A stretch of 6,727 nucleotides of DNA from Trueperella sp. (GTDB taxonomy: Bacteria > Actinomycetota > Actinomycetes > Actinomycetales > Actinomycetaceae): positions 1-6,727 of the forward strand of contig JAAYGH010000068.1 in NCBI GenBank assembly GCA_012727825.1. The letters run 5' to 3'. Below are positions 1-5,298 of the stretch, in pieces. Numbering within the stretch: the first letter of the stretch is position 1; the number at the start of each line of letters is the position of its first letter. The position numbers and the translations under genes were made by a program. The notes below the pieces were generated by a model that had not been told where the DNA came from, searched no databases, and was given only the letters and a program-made list of their open reading frames with translations.

Positions 1-1438
1 CGAGCGTCGGGGCGTCCGCGCCGGGTTGCATGACGACGGCAGCCGAGACGGATTCTCCCCACATCGGGTCCGGTGTACCAATCACCGCGCAGTCGGACAC
101 CCCAGGCATTAACGACAGCACTGCTTGAATCTCTTCGGCCTGAATTTTCACTCCTGCGGAGTTGATGACGTTGTGCAGTCGCCCGGTCATCCACAGGAAC
201 CCGTCCTCGTCAACGCGCACGATATCCCCCGTGTGGAGCCAGCCCCCACGGAATGTCTGAGCACTGCGTTCCGGATCGTGCCAATAGGATGTGACCACGC
301 TTGGTCCCCGCACAATGAGCTCGCCCTCGGTGGCATCGTTACCGTCCTCGTCCACGATGGATGCTTCGACGTGCGAGAACGGGCGCCCAATCGACCCCGC
401 GCGCTCACCGAGCTGCTCCGCCGGAAGGTAAGCTCCCGATGCGGCCGTCTCCGTCATTCCCCACACGTTAAGGGGTTGTAGGCCATGGTCCATGAGCCGC
501 TCGAGAAGCGCCGGCGCAGCCGGAGCTCCCCCGATCAGCGGCAGGCGCCATGCGCTGAGGTCACGCTCGCCAAACGTCGGATCGGCAAGCAGGGCCGCGT
601 ACATCGTGGGAACCCCGAACATGATGGCCACCTTGTGCTCTTCCATGAGGTTGAGCACGCGCGCCGATTTGAACTCGCGCACGATCACCACCTTGCCACC
701 ATGGGAGAAAAGATCCAGTGTCGTTCCGTTGAAGCCACCGATGTGGGTCAGCGGCGCGACGCTCAGAACTACGTCGTGATTCGAATACTCGAATCCTTCC
801 CGGAAGTTTTGTGCGCCCCACCACAGCTGTTCGTGTGTGAGCTCGACGGCCTTAGGCTGACTCGTCGACGCCGAGGTGAACAGCATCGCTGCCGGTCCTT
901 CAACGTATTGGCGAGAGTTAAGAGCGGTCGACCCGTCCTTAATCGTCGTGAGAAATTTGCCGTTTTGAGCCTGCATGGCGGCGGTCATTCCGTAGAAGCC
1001 GCTCGAGATAGCGGTGGACACGGAAGGGCCGAACACGTCGTCGTCGATAACGAGGTGAAGGAGCGGGAAGGACGCCTCAAACATCCCGTCATCGGCAGTC
1101 TCAGGTTCGACGACCACCACGCGCGGCGCGCAAAAATCGATCAGCTGCTGATGGTCCTTCCGAGTCAATCTTGATGAGATGGGCACAAAGATCGCGCCAA
1201 GCCTCGCACACGCCACGTGCAAGAGCAGATGGTAGGGCGAGTTCCGTGCGATGAGAACGACTCGGTCGCCGGAGCTGACACCCGTTGCCGCTAGCATCTG
1301 GGCGAGCTGACGTGTAGCAAACGCGGCTTCGACCACACTCATAGTCTGTCCTGCGTACACAATCGACGCGCGGTTGGGGTGTGCGCGGGCGGCGCGGTCG
1401 AGGGCGTGCGCCGGATTGTAGTTTGGTTTCTTAAGCAC
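1..1438 (-). CDS. Acyl-CoA synthetase / AMP-dependent ligase (3' end beyond the left edge)
   Basis: Class I adenylate-forming enzyme that would activate a carboxylic acid with ATP to an acyl-AMP and transfer it to coenzyme A; the acid cannot be read from sequence (fatty-acid or o-succinylbenzoate CoA ligases are the nearest types). The frame is open for 479 codons. Visible: the A3 ATP loop at residues 188-196 (TSASTSQPK), the A5 motif WGMTE at 326-330, the A7 motif GWLHTGD at 399-405, and the hinge GRLHN at 419-423 opening the C-terminal domain. The A10 catalytic lysine lies off the window. The start is a GTG overlapping the last 8 bp of the upstream aminopeptidase, with GAAGGG 10 bases before it; no in-frame ATG exists until residue 34, inside the conserved domain. 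Odd: the A3 loop lacks both usual glycines, and KD after the hinge arginine is HN. Family is certain, substrate unknown. Confidence 0.93.
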   Translation of the reverse strand, partial: MLKKPNYNPAHALDRAARAHPNRASIVYAGQTMSVVEAAFATRQLAQMLAATGVSSGDRVVLIARNSPYHLLLHVACARLGAIFVPISSRLTRKDHQQLIDFCAPRVVVVEPETADDGMFEASFPLLHLVIDDDVFGPSVSTAISSGFYGMTAAMQAQNGKFLTTIKDGSTALNSRQYVEGPAAMLFTSASTSQPKAVELTHEQLWWGAQNFREGFEYSNHDVVLSVAPLTHIGGFNGTTLDLFSHGGKVVIVREFKSARVLNLMEEHKVAIMFGVPTMYAALLADPTFGERDLSAWRLPLIGGAPAAPALLERLMDHGLQPLNVWGMTETAASGAYLPAEQLGERAGSIGRPFSHVEASIVDEDGNDATEGELIVRGPSVVTSYWHDPERSAQTFRGGWLHTGDIVRVDEDGFLWMTGRLHNVINSAGVKIQAEEIQAVLSLMPGVSDCAVIGTPDPMWGESVSAAVVMQPGADAPTL

Positions 1439-2696
1439 CAGCTAAATACCCTTCAAGAATTTGCGTCATTGCCTCAAGGTCGGCGGGCGCTGAGATTTCA
1501 CGCACCGAGTGCATGGACAGGAGCGGGATTCCGGCATCGACAGTCACGATGCCTAAACGCGAGGCGGTAAAAGGCCCGATCGTCGACCCGCACGGCACGT
1601 CATTGTTCGACACGAAAGATTGAGTAACGACGCCGTTTTGTGCCGCCGAGCGGAGCCATAGCGCCGAACCTTCAGCTTCAGTTGCATACCGCTGGGTGGC
1701 GTTGAGCTTGAGGAGTGGACCGCCGCCCAAGATCGGCTGATGGTTCGGATCGTGCTTGCTTGCGTTGTTTGGGTTTACTGAGTGACCCGCGTCAGCGGAA
1801 ATACACGAAGAATGTGCCAGCATGCGGGCGAACCGTTCATACCCAGACGCCTCTAGGTTCAGGCCCTCGCAGATACGGCGAAGCGTGCTTTCAAGGAACG
1901 GACCGTCGGCGCCGGAGTAGGTAGACGAACCGACCTCCTCGTGGTCAAATGCAACGAAGATGGCGATATCCTCACGATCCGTGGAATCAAGGGTCAACAA
2001 CGCTTGGAGCGAGGAATAGACCGAGGACAGATTGTCCTGGCGCCCGGCAGCAAAGAATGCGGCACCGTCCGGTCCACCAAACACCGCGGGTTCTTGAACG
2101 TCGTAGGCGAAGAGGTCGTGTCCAGCTACACGGTCGGCGGGAATGCCAGCGTGGTCGGCAAGATAGTCAAGCAAGTTCGATTCGTCGATTGACCAGATCG
2201 GTTTGTAGTCAGCCTGTTTGGAGAGTTCGAGCTTCTGGTTGACGCTCCGATCAAGATGCGGGGCCGTCTGCGGAATGACCATCACGGCCGGCGTGCGCAC
2301 AAGGTGCACCTCGCCGTCGAGATCGGTGAGAATTCCGGCAATGCCAAGATCGCGGTTGAGCCACGAATTCAAGAGTGGTCCACCGTAGACCTCCACGTTG
2401 ACCTGCCCAAACCCGAACGCCGAACTTCCCGGCATTGGCTTGACCTTGAACGTCGGCGAATCGGTGTGCGATCCCACGATCCGGAAACCGGTCTCAGGCG
2501 TCACGTTACCCACGTGCCACGCAATAACCGCACCCCCACGGACGATGAATCCGCGATCGTGTGCTGCCCACGCACCGCCCTCATCCTGCTGAACATATCC
2601 GGCGCCTTCGAGCCGCTGCGCAATTATTGCTGCCGCATGGAAGGAAGTCGGAGAGTCTGAAATGAAGCGTGCATAGTCGTCGATCAATTCATTCAT
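1431..2696 (-). CDS. apeB: M18 family aspartyl-type aminopeptidase
   Basis: Cytosolic dinuclear-zinc aminopeptidase of the M18 family, which trims N-terminal residues (often acidic ones) from peptides. The 421-residue length matches bacterial members. The metal and catalytic residues expected for M18 are all visible: H77 in GSHTDSP with D79, D221 in RQDNLSS, the E253-E254 pair in FDHEEVGSSTYSG, D302 in SADAGHSVNPN, and H396 in SMHSVREI. I chose the ATG at 2696 because the family begins like MNELIDDYARF; an upstream ATG at 2780 would add 28 residues of unlikely, low-homology sequence. No clear Shine-Dalgarno precedes 2696, but a -10-like box lies 7 bases upstream, so the mRNA may be leaderless. 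The acyl-CoA ligase follows with an 8-bp overlap, so the two are probably co-transcribed. The symbol follows the name used for actinobacterial homologues. Confidence 0.95.
   Translation of the reverse strand: MNELIDDYARFISDSPTSFHAAAIIAQRLEGAGYVQQDEGGAWAAHDRGFIVRGGAVIAWHVGNVTPETGFRIVGSHTDSPTFKVKPMPGSSAFGFGQVNVEVYGGPLLNSWLNRDLGIAGILTDLDGEVHLVRTPAVMVIPQTAPHLDRSVNQKLELSKQADYKPIWSIDESNLLDYLADHAGIPADRVAGHDLFAYDVQEPAVFGGPDGAAFFAAGRQDNLSSVYSSLQALLTLDSTDREDIAIFVAFDHEEVGSSTYSGADGPFLESTLRRICEGLNLEASGYERFARMLAHSSCISADAGHSVNPNNASKHDPNHQPILGGGPLLKLNATQRYATEAEGSALWLRSAAQNGVVTQSFVSNNDVPCGSTIGPFTASRLGIVTVDAGIPLLSMHSVREISAPADLEAMTQILEGYLAGA
1449..1454 (-). promoter_or_regulatory. Ribosome binding site of the acyl-CoA ligase
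   Basis: GAAGGG on the minus strand, 10 bases before the GTG start at 1438 and inside the end of the aminopeptidase gene. It supports the GTG start and coupling of the two genes; the spacing is on the long side. Confidence 0.45.
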
Positions 2697-2703
2697 GCCC
2701 CAC

Positions 2704-2732
2704 AGTCTAAAGGGCTTGTTCGACTGCGTCGA
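2704..2732 (-). promoter_or_regulatory. Candidate promoter of the M18 aminopeptidase (leaderless type)
   Basis: On the minus strand, TCGACG (2732-2727) and TAGACT (2709-2704) are separated by 17 bases; each matches four of six positions of the sigma-70-type -35 and -10 hexamers. The -10 box ends 7 bases before the ATG at 2696, which would put the transcript start at or next to the start codon. Together with the missing Shine-Dalgarno this suggests a leaderless mRNA. Both boxes are imperfect, so this is tentative. Confidence 0.35.
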
Positions 2733-2762
2733 TTTACCTGAACATAAATGCCAACCTGAACG

Positions 2763-2789
2763 TTGCCCGCCTGCGCACATCTCTATTAT
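2763..2789 (+). promoter_or_regulatory. Candidate plus-strand promoter upstream of the small Cys protein
   Basis: TTGCCC (2763-2768) and TATTAT (2784-2789) are spaced by 15 bases, shorter than the ideal 17. It would give a leader of about 60 bases before the ATG at 2855. It competes with the TACGAT box at 2843 as the likely promoter of this operon; the sequence does not decide between them. Confidence 0.25.
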
Positions 2790-2842
2790 CAGCTCGTTGG
2801 GAAACCTAGGGCTTGCTCACAGGCAGAGCGCCGTAATCCGGC

Positions 2843-2848
2843 TACGAT
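2843..2848 (+). promoter_or_regulatory. Candidate -10 box placing transcription start at the ATG of the small Cys protein
   Basis: TACGAT ends 6 bases before the ATG at 2855, the position expected for a leaderless transcript. No convincing -35 hexamer is seen 16-18 bases upstream. The mirror-image arrangement for the divergent aminopeptidase makes a leaderless start plausible here too. Confidence 0.3.
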
Positions 2849-2854
2849 GTCGGG

Positions 2855-3031
2855 ATGAACCTCAATGTTGAAAAAATCAGTGGCCTCACCATCGTTGGTG
2901 GCGGCGACGTGTGCGGCCCCGACGGGTGTGTACCAAGCGGGGTGACACCCACGGACAGCGGTATCTCTCAACACGGCACACCTGCATCCGTGGGCACCGA
3001 TACCCCTCATGAACAGGACTCGAATGGATAA
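2855..3031 (+). CDS. Small 58-residue protein with CGPDGC motif, coupled to aldo/keto reductase
   Basis: Short open frame, 58 residues, beginning MNLNVEKISGLTIVGGG and carrying two cysteines at C20 and C25 in the motif CGPDGCVP, followed by a Gly/Ser/Thr/Asp-rich, probably disordered tail. It has no signal peptide or membrane segment. I do not recognise a family. Support for it being real: it fills the gap between the divergent promoter region and the reductase, its ATG sits just behind a -10-like TACGAT, and its stop TAA overlaps the reductase start by 8 bp, the layout of translational coupling. Third codon positions are mostly G or C, as in neighbours. The C-x4-C pair could hold a metal, form a disulphide, or mark a peptide that is modified, but all three are guesses. 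Alternatively it is a translated leader that controls the reductase. Confidence 0.6.
   Translation: MNLNVEKISGLTIVGGGDVCGPDGCVPSGVTPTDSGISQHGTPASVGTDTPHEQDSNG
2948..3004 (+). repeat. Two interleaved inverted repeats just upstream of the aldo/keto reductase start
   Basis: CCCACGGA (2948-2955) is the exact reverse complement of TCCGTGGG (2987-2994), and GGTATC (2960-2965) of GATACC (2999-3004). The arms alternate, as in an H-type pseudoknot, and end 19 bases before the reductase ATG at 3024. They lie inside the small reading frame. A role in controlling reductase translation is possible but unproven; such short arms can arise by chance. Confidence 0.35.
3015..3018 (+). promoter_or_regulatory. 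Ribosome binding site that decides the aldo/keto reductase start
   Basis: AGGA lies 5 bases before the ATG at 3024, within the 3' end of the small upstream frame. The alternative ATG at 3009 has no purine-rich stretch before it, so 3024 is preferred. Confidence 0.5.
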
Positions 3032-3812
3032 TTTTGGACATCCCACCATTGAACTGAGCGACGGCACTTTCATCCCTCAGCTCGGCTTAGGTACGTGGCG
3101 GCTGACTGAGAGCGACGAGGATGCCGTCATGTACGCCCTCGATATTGGCTATCGCCACATTGATATCGCGACGTTCTATAAAAATGAGGAAATGGTCGGT
3201 CGCGCACTAGGCAGGTCTGACCTCAGTCGCGAGGACATCTACCTCACCACGAAGATCCATCCCACCGACGATCGCGAACCGGCAAAGGTCATGGAAGCCT
3301 CCCTGAAGGCGCTCCGCGTGGACCACGTGGACATGTGGTTGCTGCACAACACCTCAGATCGCAACGTTGAGCTTTGGCAAGGCATGATCGAGGAACAGAA
3401 GAAGGGCACCACGACGTCGATCGGTGTCTCGAATCTGTCAATCGACGAGATCGACGAGCTCATCGACGCAACTGGCGTTGCTCCGGTGATGCACCAGTTC
3501 CGTCTCGGACTTTCGCTCCACGATTCAACGTTCATTGCCGCGCTCAGAGAACGTGGCATCGCACCCGAGGGCTACTCTCCGCTTCGTGCAACCAACCTCG
3601 ACGATCCGCTGCTGATCGACGTGGCGCAAAATCTCGGTGTTGATCCGGCAGAAGTTGTGATCGCGTGGCACATGGCAAAGGGTTACATCGTTATTCCGAA
3701 GTCGGCTACCCCAGCCCGCATCCGTTCGAATGCGTATGCCTCGCGTTTAGATTTGACAGACCAACAGATCGCTCAGCTCGACCGTACTGAGCAAGTAGCC
3801 AGAGACAGGTAG
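3024..3812 (+). CDS. Aldo/keto reductase, NADPH-dependent type
   Basis: Cytosolic TIM-barrel oxidoreductase that would reduce an aldehyde or ketone with NAD(P)H; substrate unknown (2,5-diketo-gluconate-reductase-like in overall form). At 262 residues it has the length of short bacterial members. The catalytic tetrad is complete: D47 and Y52 in HIDIATFYKNEE, K77 in LTTKI, H108 in WLLHNTSD. Also seen are GLGTW at 21-25, SIGVSNL at 132-138, GYSPL at 183-187, and the cofactor-binding IPKS at 224-227 with ARIRSN at 231-236. Odd: the usual VNQxExHP substrate-side strand reads MHQFRLGLS (156-164), so the pocket is divergent. The start at 3024 overlaps the stop of the small CGPDGC protein. The gene converges on the hydrolase with 9 bp between stops and no clear terminator. 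Confidence 0.94.
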   Translation: MDNFGHPTIELSDGTFIPQLGLGTWRLTESDEDAVMYALDIGYRHIDIATFYKNEEMVGRALGRSDLSREDIYLTTKIHPTDDREPAKVMEASLKALRVDHVDMWLLHNTSDRNVELWQGMIEEQKKGTTTSIGVSNLSIDEIDELIDATGVAPVMHQFRLGLSLHDSTFIAALRERGIAPEGYSPLRATNLDDPLLIDVAQNLGVDPAEVVIAWHMAKGYIVIPKSATPARIRSNAYASRLDLTDQQIAQLDRTEQVARDR

Positions 3813-3821
3813 CTACCCAAT

Positions 3822-4616
3822 CTAGAGGGCGACGCTCGCCAACGCTCCGAGCAGGTAGACCCACGCGTCGCGGTCTGGGCGGATAAGATCGATGTGATTC
3901 GCGCCCTCCACAATGGCTAGGTTAAACGGTTCGGACCGTAGGTCGCGCGAACGTTCCACAGGAACCATTTCGTCAGCCGTGCCGTGGATGATATCCACGC
4001 TCAGTTCCTTGGCCTGATACTTGGCGTGACCAAGCTGGTAGTAGTTGAAGATTGGGTCGTATAGCGCGTACCGATCCGGGAGCTCTTCGGGCGAACCACC
4101 AATCCACCGAGACGTGTGGCCCTCGTCGTATTCGGGATCTTCTCGCATGTCACGCGCCAGATCGACGATCGGTGCCAACAGGATTGCTGCTACCGGGTCG
4201 AGTTCAGGGGCAAGGACAACGTTGAGCGCAAATGTCCCCCCGGCGTCGTGCCCAATCCACACGGCATCCTTCAACACCTCGTGGTGAGCAAAATCAAGAG
4301 AGTCACTCGCGGCGAGTTCGGGGCGGCCCGGCTCAAGGCGGAACTCTGGCAATGCAACCCGATAACCGGCCTGCGCGAGAGCGCGAGCTGCGGGGCGCGT
4401 CGTCGAAATCGAATTGGACGTCAGGAAACGACCACCGTGCAAAAAACATACGGGCTTGGCATCTACGGCGCCGTACCATTCGATGAACTGTCTCGGATCG
4501 TCGCCGTAACGTTCAATAGAATCAGGAAAAACGGGCAGGCTACGAAGCCATTTCGCAGCTCCAGACTCCCCGTGCAGGTACTGGGTGACGTTCTGGGAGC
4601 TGTTGTGGGGGACCAT
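3822..4616 (-). CDS. Alpha/beta hydrolase, arylformamidase/esterase-like, with Asp at the nucleophile position
   Basis: 264-residue cytosolic alpha/beta hydrolase of the esterase/kynurenine-formamidase-like group. Visible: an N-terminal YGDDPRQFIEWYG stretch (37-49), the oxyanion-hole HGGRF at 60-64, GYRVALPEFRLEP at 84-96 (the family's GYxVxxxxYRLxP), the nucleophile elbow GHDAGG at 122-127, the acid D215 in HGTADEMVP and the histidine H241 in EGANHIDL. The elbow normally reads GHSAGG; here the codon at 4247-4245 is GAC, giving D124. The protein may therefore be an Asp-nucleophile enzyme, a non-hydrolytic relative, or inactive; the retained acid and histidine argue against decay. The ATG shares one base with the stop of the upstream phosphatase (TAATG), so the two are translationally coupled. 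Substrate not predictable. Confidence 0.9.
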   Translation of the reverse strand: MVPHNSSQNVTQYLHGESGAAKWLRSLPVFPDSIERYGDDPRQFIEWYGAVDAKPVCFLHGGRFLTSNSISTTRPAARALAQAGYRVALPEFRLEPGRPELAASDSLDFAHHEVLKDAVWIGHDAGGTFALNVVLAPELDPVAAILLAPIVDLARDMREDPEYDEGHTSRWIGGSPEELPDRYALYDPIFNYYQLGHAKYQAKELSVDIIHGTADEMVPVERSRDLRSEPFNLAIVEGANHIDLIRPDRDAWVYLLGALASVAL

Positions 4617-5086
4617 TAATTCTTCTCGGCGCCCATGTCTCGGACAAAAGCCCGCTGAGCCGGCGTCTCGACGGAATCTTCATTGTAGTGCTTCTTGACG
4701 AAGTCGATCGCCTCTTGCGGCGCCATGCCGTCGAGCACGCCAATAATGGCAAGTGCCGTGCCGGTTCGACCAACGCCGCCCCCGCACACAATTTCCACGC
4801 GTTCGGTTAACGCGCGCTCATAGGCTTCTTTGAGGATTTCATGCGCCTGGGAGGTACGGCGAGGTAGCCGCAAATCGGGCCAATCGATCGCGATAGTTTC
4901 ATCCGCGCTCGACGTGACGCCCGACCGGCCAAGCCGCGAACCGACACTGGTGGTGAGCATAATGCACAGATCCGCATTCTCTTCGACGCGGTTGCGCCAC
5001 GAACGTCCCCTTATTCGACGACCGGAAGGGAACTCGACCACGCCCGGAGCAATATTCCACTGCTCCACGGTGCGTCCTTGCTTCAT
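4616..5086 (-). CDS. Protein-tyrosine-phosphatase-family protein (CX5R, WPD loop)
   Basis: Small cysteine-dependent phosphatase, 156 residues, cytosolic, of a kind found singly in actinobacteria. The P-loop is CGGGVGRTGT at 101-110, with nucleophile C101 and phosphate-binding R107 in the CX5R pattern. The general acid is D71 in a classic WPD (69-71), and ETPAQ at 140-144 may serve as the Q-loop. The residue before the cysteine is Val rather than the common His, which appears usual for this subfamily. The N-terminal FPSGRRIRGRSW (19-30) also matches my memory of these proteins. The start at 5086 has a strong GGAGGA 4 bases upstream; a longer start at 5158 would run through a palindromic operator and adds unconserved sequence. 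It is the first gene of a two-gene unit with the hydrolase. Substrate (phosphotyrosine, phosphoserine or small molecule) is unknown. Confidence 0.93.
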   Translation of the reverse strand: MKQGRTVEQWNIAPGVVEFPSGRRIRGRSWRNRVEENADLCIMLTTSVGSRLGRSGVTSSADETIAIDWPDLRLPRRTSQAHEILKEAYERALTERVEIVCGGGVGRTGTALAIIGVLDGMAPQEAIDFVKKHYNEDSVETPAQRAFVRDMGAEKN

Positions 5087-5090
5087 GTGT

Positions 5091-5096
5091 TCCTCC
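5091..5096 (-). promoter_or_regulatory. Strong ribosome binding site of the phosphatase
   Basis: GGAGGA on the minus strand, 4 bases before the ATG at 5086. It fixes this start over the upstream in-frame ATG at 5158. Confidence 0.8.
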
Positions 5097-5102
5097 AACC
5101 TC

Positions 5103-5118
5103 GTGAAAGTGCTTTCAC
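5103..5118. promoter_or_regulatory. Palindromic operator-like site GTGAAAG-TG-CTTTCAC
   Basis: Perfect 7-bp inverted repeat with a 2-base centre, lying 17 bases upstream of the phosphatase ATG. The core TGAAAGTGCTTTCA fits the LacI/GalR-family operator pattern TGNAANCGNTTNCA except for TG in place of CG at the centre. A further GTGAAAG copy is found at 5175-5181. A repressor bound here would block the phosphatase-hydrolase operon; the regulator is not in the window. The same sequence could also form a hairpin in the phosphatase leader RNA. Confidence 0.5.
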
Positions 5119-5174
5119 CGTACCAATCTCCGCGATTAACTGACGAGGCACCTTGCACAAAATCGCCCTTTGTA

Positions 5175-5186
5175 GTGAAAGATCAC
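5175..5186. repeat. Second GTGAAAG half-site with short dyad GTGA-N4-TCAC
   Basis: GTGAAAGATCAC repeats the left arm of the 5103-5118 palindrome 72 bases further away, in the same orientation, and itself has 4-bp dyad symmetry. It may be an auxiliary site for the same regulator, or chance. Confidence 0.25.
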
Positions 5187-5246
5187 ATCTGCCAACAAGA
5201 CGACCGGAGGAGTTTGCGCACTGCCTCACATAGCGATCCGTTTTCA

Positions 5247-5252
5247 TATAAT
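5247..5252 (+). promoter_or_regulatory. Candidate promoter -10 (TATAAT) of isocitrate dehydrogenase
   Basis: An exact consensus TATAAT 46 bases before the ATG at 5299, giving a leader of about 40 bases. The -35 region 16-18 bases upstream (around CCTCAC) is poor, so the promoter may rely on the -10 or an activator. Confidence 0.55.
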
Positions 5253-5272
5253 CTTGAGATCAAGAGAATATT

Positions 5273-5285
5273 GTTCGTCTCGAAC
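5273..5285 (+). repeat. Short inverted repeat GTTCG-TCT-CGAAC in the isocitrate dehydrogenase leader
   Basis: Perfect 5-bp arms around a 3-base loop, between the expected transcript start and the Shine-Dalgarno. It can fold into a small hairpin in the leader or be a protein site; the arms are short, so the significance is low. Confidence 0.3.
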
Positions 5286-5288
5286 CCC

Positions 5289-5293
5289 AGGAG
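5289..5293 (+). promoter_or_regulatory. Ribosome binding site of isocitrate dehydrogenase
   Basis: AGGAG 5 bases before the ATG at 5299, a good Shine-Dalgarno match that fixes this start. Confidence 0.75.
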
Positions 5294-5298
5294 CATTC

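Noticed and set aside
485..1174. Plus-strand open frame of 229 codons inside the acyl-CoA ligase
   Set aside because: Arg/His-rich composition with no recognisable motif; it lies opposite a well-conserved ligase frame and is an antisense artefact of G+C-rich codons.
1..1438. Possibility that the acyl-CoA ligase is a frameshifted pseudogene
   Set aside because: Reading codon by codon from the GTG at 1438 gives one uninterrupted frame to the left edge with A5, A7 and hinge motifs in register.
2697..2780. Longer aminopeptidase start at 2780
   Set aside because: The extra 28 residues do not resemble the family N-terminus and would place the promoter-like boxes inside the gene.
2789..3073. Minus-strand open frame of 94 codons across the small protein and the reductase start
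   Set aside because: It begins inside the conserved N-terminus of the reductase, has no ribosome binding site or recognisable domain, and overlaps the better supported plus-strand small frame.
3828..3840. Hairpin GGCGA-CGC-TCGCC 16 bases after the aldo/keto reductase stop as a terminator
   Set aside because: Only 5-bp arms, no run of T after it, and it lies within the coding 3' end of the convergent hydrolase.
4116..4619. Plus-strand open frame of 167 codons antisense to the hydrolase
   Set aside because: No motif and it mirrors the conserved hydrolase codons; a shadow frame.
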